The notes: generated from the letters alone by a model not told the origin. A stretch of 17,805 nt of DNA from an uncultured Clostridia bacterium (GCA_947588325.1 CANPYH010000017.1:1-17805); one strand, 5' to 3'. Positions 7,416-13,418 are shown, counted from the stretch's first letter. Translations and numbers: made by a program.

Positions 7416-8075
7416 ATGAAGATAGGCATTATCGGAGCGATGGACGTCGAGATAGAAGGGATAGTCGGCGCTATGACGGGCGCGGAGAGTACGGAGATAG
7501 GCGGCTCGGTCTTTTACCGCGGCATGATCGGCGGCAAAGAAGTCGTTGCCGTGCAGAGCGGGATAGGCAAGGTCAATGCTGCCTTCGCCGCGACGGTGCT
7601 CGGCGTGCGGTTCGGCGTGACGGCTATGCTTATGACGGGTGTGTGCGGCGGCATTCGCGGGGTTAAGCCCTTGGACGCGGTCGTGCCCACGGCGTTTATC
7701 CAGCATGACGTGCGGTGTCTCGGCGAGGAGGACGGGTTTATCGACCTGGTCGGGCGGGTGGAGATTCCCGCGGATGAGCGGTTGTCGGACGCTCTCGCTC
7801 GCGCGTCGGGCGCGGTGCGGGGCGTAATGGGCTCGGGTGAGCAGTTTGTCGGCACCGAGGAGCAGGTGGCAACGATACTTCGCTCCTTCCCGTCTGTTAC
7901 GGCAGTGGACATGGAGTCGGGCGCGGTCGCTCAGGTCTGCACCCGTTTAGCCCTGCCCTTCGCCTGCATCAAGATAGTTTCGGACAGCGGCGACGAGTCG
8001 GAGTTTTTCGCCTTCAAGCAGCGTGCGGCGGAGAAGTCGGTGGGGGGAGTGGTTACATCTCTTTCGCACATATGA
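7416..8075 (+). CDS. mtnN: 5'-methylthioadenosine/S-adenosylhomocysteine nucleosidase
   Basis: This cytosolic enzyme cleaves the glycosidic bond of 5'-methylthioadenosine and S-adenosylhomocysteine, clearing SAM by-products and feeding methionine salvage and autoinducer-2 chemistry. The 219 residues start MKIGIIGAMDVEIEG, with the catalytic-type Glu at E12. SGIGKVNAA (48-56) and TGVCGGI (74-80) line the ribose/phosphate region, VDMESGA (164-170) gives the nucleoside-binding Met-Glu pair (E167), and VSDSGD (188-193) contains the catalytic-type Asp D190. Length is slightly below the usual ~230. I chose ATG 7416 over the in-frame GTG at 7410 because GAGGTG (7407-7412) overlaps the hxlR stop and fits the ATG, and the protein then aligns with family N-termini. 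The pair is probably translationally coupled to hxlR. Confidence 0.93.
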   Translation: MKIGIIGAMDVEIEGIVGAMTGAESTEIGGSVFYRGMIGGKEVVAVQSGIGKVNAAFAATVLGVRFGVTAMLMTGVCGGIRGVKPLDAVVPTAFIQHDVRCLGEEDGFIDLVGRVEIPADERLSDALARASGAVRGVMGSGEQFVGTEEQVATILRSFPSVTAVDMESGAVAQVCTRLALPFACIKIVSDSGDESEFFAFKQRAAEKSVGGVVTSLSHI

Positions 8076-8260
8076 GTTGGGACGGCGCAATAGCGACGCT
8101 GATAGGCAACGAACCGAGAACATTTCGACACAGTCATTTACGGATTATAGTAAACTCCTGCGTCGAAATAACCTCTCTCGTGCCTCTGAGCACCACTCTT
8201 CGCCGTCCCGGAGTAGGTTCGTTATTGGCTTGTGTAAGAAGATATATTTTATGTCTGACC

Positions 8261-8361
8261 GCACCTCTCTGCCGCTCACGGATTGGTTCGTTTCAAACTC
8301 GCGTAAAAGGATAAATTAAACATTAAGGTACGCGTTGCAAAATTGCAATGCGTACCTTTTC
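8261..8361 (+). repeat. 101-bp direct repeat, left copy
   Basis: Positions 8261-8361 match 10614-10714 without gaps at 98 of 101 bases. The unit starts GCACCTCTCTGCCGCTC and ends in a 34-nt palindrome plus TTTTC. The three differences are one in a CCG-loop-CGG mini-hairpin loop and two in the terminator hairpin (one at its centre, one converting G-C to G-U), so the folds survive. This copy forms the 3' end of the putative RNA; the other lies downstream of the TIR cassette. Confidence 0.95.
8325..8360 (+). terminator. Rho-independent terminator in the left repeat
   Basis: A near-perfect palindrome at 8325-8358 (left arm AAGGTACGCGTTGCAA) with one G-U pair and one central A-A mismatch ends in TTTT. 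It would end transcription from mtnN and the putative RNA before the AT-rich cassette. Confidence 0.85.
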
Positions 8362-8518
8362 GATAGAATAGTTTGATATAACAATAACCATTTCTTTGTG
8401 ATATGTTACTTATCTTGCCAATTGTAAAGACTCACTTGCCGTAAAGCAAATACAAGTTTCTAATTTTGCGATTAGGAGATTTTCACTAATGTATATCGAC
8501 AAAAAATGTAAAAATGTC
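8362..8518. other. AT-rich spacer between left repeat and cassette promoter
   Basis: No reading frame, RNA gene or clear hairpin is visible here. Composition is markedly more AT-rich than in the genes to the left, matching the cassette that follows. It may hold regulatory sites that I cannot recognise. Confidence 0.5.
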
Positions 8519-8547
8519 TTGAATTATGATGTACAACGTGCTATAAT
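8519..8547 (+). promoter_or_regulatory. Promoter of the TIR-methyltransferase gene
   Basis: TTGAAT (8519-8524), a 17-nt spacer and TATAAT (8542-8547) preceded by TGC form an extended -10 promoter. Transcription should start about 30 nt before the ATG at 8586. Confidence 0.75.
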
Positions 8548-8585
8548 GACAAAGGTTATATTGTGTTATTTTGAGGTGCAGCATT

Positions 8586-9866
8586 ATGTCGGAGAGATTC
8601 GATATCTTTGTTTCGTATTCTAATGCAAATAAAGATATAGTAGAGAAGATTGTTAATACAATCAAATTTTATGGTGTATCTTGTTGGTTTCAACTCCGAG
8701 ATAGTAAGCAGCATTTCGTTGAAGAGATAAATCAAGCCATAAACAATTCTAAAGATTTCGTAGTTTTTCTATCTAATGAGAGCGTCTCTTCTATCATGGT
8801 ACGCAATGAAATTTCCCGCGCAATTTATCAGCTGAATAGGAATCCGTCATACGATATAGTTCCCGTCGTTATTGAACCGTTGACGGAGCAGAACTTAGAA
8901 ATAATAAATCTCTTTTTAGGTAGTCTTAATTGGCTTTACATCGAAAAATATCATGATATCGAAAGCCTTGTGCTTGCAATCTTCGAGCAAGCGAGTATTA
9001 AGCTCAAGATTGACGAACATTTGCAAAGCACATATTCGACCGAAAAAGAGGTTGAAAAAATCAGGCTCAAGGAGCAAAATAAGTACCTCAATGCGTACGC
9101 TTTGCAACACCTTGAGCATATTTTCCCAAAGTATTCCTCTCCTACCGTCCTTGATATTGGTTGTGACACCGGCGAGAATGTACTCGTCCGTTTTGAAAAG
9201 TGCAAATTTCGCTTTCTTATGGGTATTGATAAGAATGCGGGAGCGATTGAAATTGCAAATACAAGGGCTACAGAAAATGTTGAATTTTTCTGTTGCGATG
9301 TTACTTCCGATGACTTCTTCCGTCAAATTTTTTCTCACATGCAGCGTCATCACATTCTTGGCTTTGATATTATCCATATTTCGGCGGTTTTGTTGCACCT
9401 GGGCAGGGTCGAAGAGCTTCTTAAAAATCTTTATATGTTACTGAGCCCTGACGGTACTCTTTTCATTCAGGATGAAGACGACGGCGTCAATGTTGTTTAT
9501 CCAAAATCGCAATATTTTGATGATTGTTTTTACGTATGGGAGCATTCAAATGAATCGGGAGATAGAAATACTGCGCGCAAACTTCCTGCAATGTTGCGCG
9601 ATGCAGGGTTTAATAAAATAGACGTGCTTTCCTCGGCAATTACGTCAGTAGACTTTGATGGAAAATATCGCGAAGAACTCTGGGATTTGTACTTTAATCC
9701 CGATCTATGGGCTGCTGATGATGCCTCTTATTTTGACAATTATGAGGCTTATAATCTACTACCAAAAGTGAAAGAACGGCATGAGCAAATGAAAGCCGAC
9801 TATATGGAAGGCAAGTATTTTATTATGTTGGGTATGTTCTTCATTACAGCGACAAAAAGTTTATAG
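8586..9866 (+). CDS. TIR-domain / class I SAM-dependent methyltransferase fusion
   Basis: The 426-residue protein has two domains. Residues 4-135 form a TIR domain: opening strand FDIFVSYS (5-12), then VSCWFQLRD (31-39), FVVFLSNESV (58-67) and MVRNEISRAI (71-80), where E75 fits the catalytic glutamate of NAD-cleaving TIRs. The usual Trp before it is Met (M71). A helical linker (140-165) leads to a class I methyltransferase at ~175-426: SAM motif VLDIGCDTG (188-196), acidic ribose ligand in GIDKN (D215), FCCDV (235-239, D238), and FDIIHISAVLLHL (260-272). ATG 8586 is chosen because GAGGTG (8573-8578) lies 7 nt upstream; the TTG at 8571 overlaps that site. Own promoter; flanked by 101-bp direct repeats; visibly AT-rich, suggesting transfer. 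TIR domains in bacteria often make or degrade nucleotides in anti-phage defence. The methylated substrate is unknown and the defence role is inferred. Confidence 0.88.
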   Translation: MSERFDIFVSYSNANKDIVEKIVNTIKFYGVSCWFQLRDSKQHFVEEINQAINNSKDFVVFLSNESVSSIMVRNEISRAIYQLNRNPSYDIVPVVIEPLTEQNLEIINLFLGSLNWLYIEKYHDIESLVLAIFEQASIKLKIDEHLQSTYSTEKEVEKIRLKEQNKYLNAYALQHLEHIFPKYSSPTVLDIGCDTGENVLVRFEKCKFRFLMGIDKNAGAIEIANTRATENVEFFCCDVTSDDFFRQIFSHMQRHHILGFDIIHISAVLLHLGRVEELLKNLYMLLSPDGTLFIQDEDDGVNVVYPKSQYFDDCFYVWEHSNESGDRNTARKLPAMLRDAGFNKIDVLSSAITSVDFDGKYREELWDLYFNPDLWAADDASYFDNYEAYNLLPKVKERHEQMKADYMEGKYFIMLGMFFITATKSL

Positions 9867-9920
9867 TAAATCGAAAATTTACGTGCATAATATTGTGCTC
9901 ATTGTGGTTTTGGCTTTTTG

Positions 9921-9949
9921 TTGACATATCATCCTAAAATGATTATACT
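9921..9949 (+). promoter_or_regulatory. Promoter of the two-TM protein gene
   Basis: TTGACA (9921-9926), a 17-nt spacer and TATACT (9944-9949) give a strong sigma-A promoter starting 55 bp after the TIR-methyltransferase stop. The two cassette genes can therefore be transcribed separately. Confidence 0.8.
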
Positions 9950-9984
9950 TAAATTATTAGAGAAATATCAAAGGGGAGGGTGTT

Positions 9985-10569
9985 ATGGAACTTAAGGAAT
10001 CGGATCTTGAGAGTTGGACGGATAGCAAAACTTTTCCGTACTTTCCGACGGACGAGGAATGCGACGCTAAACTTGCCGAGTTGAAGCGGTTTTCCGTGCC
10101 CTGCTATATCGGCATGGGCGTTGGGCTTGCGCTGTTTGTTGTGGGTGCTATTATCGCCTTAAGTTCTCTTCCGGGTGTGTTTGACGGAAAGTACACGAGT
10201 ATGATTATCGCGGCAGTGTTATGCGGAATCGGGGTAATTATCTTTGCCGTCGCTTATATAGTCTTTATCGTACTCTCGAAAGATAAATATACAAAAGCAG
10301 AACTCAAATACTTCAAAGCGGCAAATGAGAGATACGCACATTTTATTGAGATGGGAAACGAACCAAAAGAGGCATACCGCTTGACTATCGAAGAGGCCGA
10401 CAGAAAGAATGTAAAAGAAGCCAAGCCGCATAAAAGACTCCACATCGTTATAAGTTTTGGCGGTAGGCGCAATATTCATAGTAGTTCTAACTTTAACACG
10501 CCGACAAATGATCGTTATGATGAGGGGTATATAGATGGACGGGCGGACGGTTTGCGTAGAAGGCGTTAG
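9985..10569 (+). CDS. Two-TM membrane protein of unknown function
   Basis: I do not recognise a family for this 194-residue protein. It has an acidic N-terminus (1-35), TM1 at ~38-60 (VPCYIGMGVGLALFVVGAII), a short loop, TM2 at ~71-97, then a charged cytosolic-type helix region (98-150) and a Gly/Arg-rich tail ending RADGLRRRR. There is no signal peptide or cleavage site. Start 9985 follows GGGGAGGG (9973-9980). It sits with the TIR-methyltransferase inside the 101-bp repeats and has its own promoter. A membrane partner or effector of that protein is possible, but the separate promoter and less AT-rich coding make a passenger equally plausible. Confidence 0.75.
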   Translation: MELKESDLESWTDSKTFPYFPTDEECDAKLAELKRFSVPCYIGMGVGLALFVVGAIIALSSLPGVFDGKYTSMIIAAVLCGIGVIIFAVAYIVFIVLSKDKYTKAELKYFKAANERYAHFIEMGNEPKEAYRLTIEEADRKNVKEAKPHKRLHIVISFGGRRNIHSSSNFNTPTNDRYDEGYIDGRADGLRRRR

Positions 10570-10613
10570 GAGTCGGAAAATACAAATAAATCGAAACGAA
10601 AACAAACGGCGCT

Positions 10614-10714
10614 GCACCTCTCTGCCGCTCTCGGATTGGTTCGTTTCAAACTCGCGTAAAAGGATAAATTAAACATTAAGGTACGCGTTGCAAATTTGCA
10701 ACGCGTACCTTTTC
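10614..10714 (+). repeat. 101-bp direct repeat, right copy
   Basis: This is the second copy of the 8261-8361 repeat (98 of 101 identical, no gap, same orientation). None of the upstream RNA stems (8076-8223) is repeated here; only the 3' part with the terminator is. It lies 45 bp after the two-TM gene and would terminate it. Copy spacing is 2353 bp. Confidence 0.95.
10678..10714 (+). terminator. Rho-independent terminator in the right repeat
   Basis: Positions 10678-10711 form a perfect 34-nt palindrome (left arm AAGGTACGCGTTGCAAA) followed by TTC, with TTTT spanning its end. It terminates the cassette. Confidence 0.85.
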
Positions 10715-10790
10715 AGTAGGACAGTTTTGAACGATATACGAAGGGTGTTTTCGTCTCGTTTTGTATCACCGTACTTTTTCGCTCCTTACA

Positions 10791-10983
10791 AGACAATCCC
10801 CTCAGGCGCTACGCGGACCCCCTCGACTTCGGGCGGCCACACGGGATAGTTGCCTTTGAATCAAGCAACAACACCTTCCGTAATGTTGCAAGTTAGTAAC
10901 TTTCCCCCGAATAGCGGGGAGACGAACGTGGCCGCCCTTAGTAAGGGGGGCTGGCGGACGAAGTCCGACTGAGGGGATTGTCT
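10791..10983. mobile_element. MITE-like foldback element, ~193 bp
   Basis: Perfect 15-bp terminal inverted repeats AGACAATCCCCTCAG (10791-10805) and its complement (10969-10983) enclose a non-coding stretch. Homology of the arms continues inward imperfectly: both have a run of C, then GGGCGGCCAC. Inner hairpins include CGGACGAAGTCCG (10955-10967) and GTTGC/GCAAC (about 10850-10870). No target-site duplication is clear. No transposase is present, so it would depend on one elsewhere. Similar GGGGATTGT-ended intergenic repeats seem common in gut Clostridia (recollection, unchecked). The rest of the 10570-11086 gap (10715-10790 and 10984-11086) shows no gene. Confidence 0.6.
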
Positions 10984-11086
10984 CGTCAGCTACCCGAAAA
11001 GTAATTGTTTACAAGAAAAGCGAAAAAATATTAACTATAATCCTTTTTTCCGACGAACAAACTCCAGCGTTGCGGAGAGTTGTAGA

Positions 11087-12178
11087 TTATTCTTCCGTCG
11101 GGGGAATCGGAGGCAGAAAGGCGTCTATCATCCGCCTTAAGTCGGAAATCATCTTGCCGACGGCGTTTTTGTCGGCGGGGATATTGTATCTGCTCAGGAA
11201 GGGCATATAGTTATCGATGATTATCAACGTGGAGTTGAAGCAGCGTTTGACGAGGAAGTCGAGCACGCGCTGTTTTTCCCACTTCATAGTCTTGGCGTTC
11301 ATGTGCGAGGCGTCGCAAGCCACCTGGTACTCGCGATACTTATCCGCCAGCCCCGCAAGTTCCTCGAGATAGCGGAAGTTAAGATTCCACTTGTTGAGCG
11401 TAAGCCCGGGGATAGCGCCTAACCAGCCGTAGTTGGCGAAGTGGTCGACTTCGTTATTATTCTTAACGTTAATGCCGAACGCCGCGGTCTTTTCGTCGAA
11501 GAGGGCGGCGGTCGCCTCGTCCATATCCTCGCGCTTGCGGTCGAAACGGTCGAAGGCGTCGAACTCGGTTACTACGTCCTTGCCGTACTTGCACAATACG
11601 GATATTACGCACTCCAGCTCGTGCAGACTACGCCACACGATAACGCCCTCTTTTTCCAGCCCTTGGGTGATAAGCGTGAGTATGCCCTTGAGCTTGAGAA
11701 AGGCTGTCTCGAACAGCTTGAGTACGGACTTAAACTGTCTCTCGTCGCTCGCGTTGCGGTTATGTATCTCTATGCCGATAAGAAAGTCGAGCAGGATATT
11801 GAATTTGCAATAGACGGGGTTATGCCTGTTGACGATACGCACGGCGCTTGTGTTGATGTTTTCGAGCACGAACAGTTCGTCGGTTACGTCGTAGATCAGC
11901 TCGCGTCGGTACCGCTCGTCGAACATCAGACTCTCCCGCGTCTTTTCATCAAGGCGGAGGGTGCGCGCGTAATGGTACCCGCATATATACTTAACAATAT
12001 CGGGCGCAGAGGCACTGTTAAGCGCGGGGTTCAGCTTTGCGTCGATCAGCCGCGCTCTGTACGTTTTAAGCACGCCGTCCAACATTGCCGCAATGAAAGA
12101 ATGGGAAAAGGGAAAGTCCCCATACTCATTGCGCAGTCTCGGCAGTGTGAAATCTATTACGTCATCTATAAAACTCAT
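11087..12178 (-). CDS. Unrecognised all-helical cytosolic protein (DUF5677-like at best)
   Basis: The 363-residue protein from MSFIDDVIDF has no signal peptide or TM and appears mostly alpha-helical. Notable segments are VWRSLHELECVISVLCKYGK, NYGWLGAIPG and SHMNAKTMKWEKQRVLDFLV, followed by a C-terminal helical bundle. The pattern (Arg-x-x-x-Glu helix, later His/Asn-rich turn) vaguely recalls DUF5677 proteins, which I cannot confirm. I chose ATG 12178 rather than the upstream ATG at 12244, because a TTGACA/TAGTAT promoter lies between them and puts the transcript start at 12178-12179. The message is then leaderless, with no Shine-Dalgarno. Neighbours are a MITE-like element and a tRNA gene, typical of variable DNA. 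Function unknown. Confidence 0.7.
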   Translation of the reverse strand: MSFIDDVIDFTLPRLRNEYGDFPFSHSFIAAMLDGVLKTYRARLIDAKLNPALNSASAPDIVKYICGYHYARTLRLDEKTRESLMFDERYRRELIYDVTDELFVLENINTSAVRIVNRHNPVYCKFNILLDFLIGIEIHNRNASDERQFKSVLKLFETAFLKLKGILTLITQGLEKEGVIVWRSLHELECVISVLCKYGKDVVTEFDAFDRFDRKREDMDEATAALFDEKTAAFGINVKNNNEVDHFANYGWLGAIPGLTLNKWNLNFRYLEELAGLADKYREYQVACDASHMNAKTMKWEKQRVLDFLVKRCFNSTLIIIDNYMPFLSRYNIPADKNAVGKMISDLRRMIDAFLPPIPPTEE

Positions 12179-12185
12179 CGAGCAA

Positions 12186-12214
12186 ATACTACCACAAACG
12201 CGCGGTTTTGTCAA
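12186..12214 (-). promoter_or_regulatory. Extended -10 promoter giving a leaderless transcript
   Basis: On the minus strand TTGACA (12214-12209), 17-nt spacer, TATAAT-like TAGTAT (12191-12186) with TGG directly upstream. Only 7 nt (12185-12179) separate the -10 from the ATG at 12178, so transcription should begin at the start codon or one base before. Confidence 0.75.
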
Positions 12215-12291
12215 TACCGTCAGGCGGGTTGGCTGCGGAAACATTTCCTTTGCCCGCGCCGAACTTATCCGAAAATATACCGCGCAAACGC

Positions 12292-12320
12292 TTGCAAATT
12301 TCCGAATAAAATGGTATTAT
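12292..12320 (+). promoter_or_regulatory. tRNA-Thr promoter
   Basis: TTGCAA (12292-12297), 17-nt spacer, TATTAT (12315-12320) preceded by TGG: an extended -10 promoter 23 nt before the tRNA. Confidence 0.7.
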
Positions 12321-12343
12321 ATCAAAGCTGTATGCGCATATTT

Positions 12344-12419
12344 GCTACTGTGGCTCAGTTGGTAGAGCAGCTGATTCGTAATCAGCAGGTCGCCGGTTCA
12401 AGTCCGGCCAGTAGCTCCA
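12344..12419 (+). tRNA. tRNA-Thr(CGT), CCA encoded
   Basis: The 76 nt fold as a full cloverleaf. The acceptor stem is GCTACTG/CAGTAGC and the D stem GCTC/GAGC. The anticodon stem GCTGA/TCAGC holds loop TTCGTAA (anticodon CGT, reading ACG). The T arm is GCCGG-TTCAAGT-CCGGC. The discriminator T and encoded CCA end at 12419. Threonine identity follows from the anticodon. Confidence 0.96.
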
Positions 12420-12420
12420 A

Positions 12421-12455
12421 AAACACCCTCTCGCGACTACGAGGGGGTGTTTTAA
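12421..12455 (+). terminator. Terminator of tRNA-Thr
   Basis: AACACCCTCTCG (12422-12433), loop CGACTA, CGAGGGGGTGTT (12440-12451): a 12-bp stem with one G-U pair and a short T run, directly after the tRNA. Confidence 0.85.
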
Positions 12456-12501
12456 GTTCGGGCGGCGGCCTCATTATATGTAAAATAATCGGCTCAAAAT
12501 A

Positions 12502-12530
12502 AGTACATGGAATAATCAGTTCTATGTACT
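12502..12530 (+). promoter_or_regulatory. 29-bp palindromic site, left arm of inverted pair
   Basis: Bases 12502-12530 match the reverse complement of 12659-12687 at 27 of 29 positions. Each arm is itself a partial palindrome (GTACAT near one end, ATGTAC near the other). The arm contains TCAGTT (12516-12521), which fits the core of LytTR-domain binding sites. The site lies upstream of a LytTR regulator gene. A MITE terminus is an alternative reading. Confidence 0.5.
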
Positions 12531-12658
12531 TATTATGGGTTTATTTTATCCTTTTTTCGAAAAAAGTCAATAGTTTTTGACAATTTGGCTTAAAATTATT
12601 CTCGGATTATGCAATTTTTGCAACAATATACCTTTTCCCCGATATGTAATTATTTTTT

Positions 12659-12687
12659 AGTACATAGAACTGATTATTCAATGTACC
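12659..12687 (-). promoter_or_regulatory. 29-bp palindromic site, right arm of inverted pair
   Basis: This is the inverted partner of 12502-12530, ending 41 nt before the LytTR gene start. The 128 bp between the arms are AT-rich and hold a TTGACA at 12577-12582, but no well-spaced -10 that I can defend. Autoregulation by the LytTR protein is inferred. An AAAATAA heptamer sits beside both outer ends (12496-12502 and 12689-12695), which would also fit an insertion. Confidence 0.5.
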
Positions 12688-12728
12688 GAAAATAATGGGG
12701 GGCAACCCTGAAAAGAGGAGGGGATAAG

Positions 12729-13418
12729 ATGTATAATGTGGCGGTTGTAGAGGACGAGGTTCGCGACGCGGAAATTTTAGGCGAGGTGTTGGACAGATAC
12801 GCAAAAGAAGTCGGCGAATACTTTCGGGTAAAGTATTTCAAAGACGGCTTATCTTTTTTGTATGATTATAAACCGATATACGACATCGTATTCATGAACA
12901 TAAAAATGCCGCATATTTCGGGGCTGGAAACGGCAAAGATATTGCGCAAGACCGATCCCAATGTTGTGCTGATTTTTGTGTCCAATCATTCGAAATACGC
13001 GATAAGCGCCTTCGGCGTCAACGCTTTCGACTACATTTTGAAACCGTTATCTTACAATTCTTTCAAACAAACGCTTGCTCGCGCGTTGAAATGTCTGACA
13101 AGCATGGGGCCGCGGGTGTTTTTGCCTACATCGGACGGGTACATGGGATTCAAAATCAGCGATATAAACTATATCGAAGTTCAGGGACATTACAGATTTT
13201 ATCATACCTCCCACGCCGTATATAAGAGTTACGGCAACTTGAAAGACATTGAAGGTGTTCTTCCGCTCGGATTTTTTTACAAGTGTCACAGAGGGTGTCT
13301 GGTAAACCTCCGTAACGTTACGAGCGTCGAAGGAGATTGCCTTGTGTTAGGCGAAGATAAATTACATATAAGTCGGGCGCGGGTGAAGGAGCTTATAGAT
13401 TTGTTACAAAAACATTGA
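12729..13418 (+). CDS. LytTR-family response regulator with a degenerate phospho-acceptor
   Basis: The 229-residue protein has a receiver (1-~120) and a LytTR DNA-binding domain (~128-229). Receiver features are the acidic pair in VVEDE (6-10), conserved Ser in FVSNHS and K105 in YILKPL. The phospho-acceptor segment, however, reads IVFMNIKMP, with Asn (N57) where Asp is expected. The LytTR part shows INYIEVQGHYRFYHT, FFYKCHRGCLVNLRNV and HISRARVKELIDLL. LytTR proteins bind direct-repeat DNA sites and often control surface, competence or exopolysaccharide genes. GAGGAGGGG (12715-12723) precedes the ATG by 5 nt. No kinase is adjacent. With N57 it probably works without phosphorylation, for example through protein level or another signal. 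The downstream lipoproteins are plausible targets. Confidence 0.92.
   Translation: MYNVAVVEDEVRDAEILGEVLDRYAKEVGEYFRVKYFKDGLSFLYDYKPIYDIVFMNIKMPHISGLETAKILRKTDPNVVLIFVSNHSKYAISAFGVNAFDYILKPLSYNSFKQTLARALKCLTSMGPRVFLPTSDGYMGFKISDINYIEVQGHYRFYHTSHAVYKSYGNLKDIEGVLPLGFFYKCHRGCLVNLRNVTSVEGDCLVLGEDKLHISRARVKELIDLLQKH

Larger units (their letters stand above)
8076..8361 (+). ncRNA. Probable structured non-coding RNA with pseudoknot and own terminator
   Basis: Directly after the mtnN stop, five complementary segments stack within 150 nt. P1 is GGGACGGCG (8079-8087) with CGCCGTCCC (8201-8209). P2 is AACGAACC (8108-8115) with GGTTCGTT (8216-8223), crossing P1 as a pseudoknot. P3 is ATTTCGAC (8122-8129) with GTCGAAAT (8162-8169). 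P4 is TTTAC (8137-8141) with GTAAA (8150-8154). P5 is GTGC (8180-8183) with GCAC (8190-8193). A second GGTTCGTT at 8285-8292 could compete for P2. The tail ends at a strong terminator (8325-8360). No convincing protein is encoded. Size and pseudoknot recall large clostridial RNAs such as the raiA motif, but I cannot confirm a family. The exact 5' and 3' ends are guesses. No clear dedicated promoter is seen, so it may be cotranscribed with mtnN or use one inside it. Confidence 0.6.

Noticed and set aside
8023..8319. 98-codon frame overlapping the mtnN end and running through the RNA into the left repeat, ending LPLTDWFVSNSRKRIN
   Set aside because: It overlaps mtnN, has no ribosome site and crosses the stems. 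The same tail frame occurs in the right repeat without a start codon, so conservation is better explained by RNA or repeat sequence.
9866..9897. Small hairpins GTAAAT/ATTTAC and GCATAAT/ATTGTGC after the TIR-methyltransferase
   Set aside because: Both are short, AT-rich and lack a T tract; too weak to call a terminator.
11441..12502. 353-codon plus-strand frame covering the helical protein and the tRNA
   Set aside because: It runs through the tRNA-Thr and its terminator and is antisense to the promoter-supported minus-strand gene, so it is a shadow frame.
12577..12605. TTGACA at 12577 as the LytTR gene promoter
   Set aside because: No acceptable -10 hexamer occurs 16-18 nt downstream, so I could not support a promoter call.
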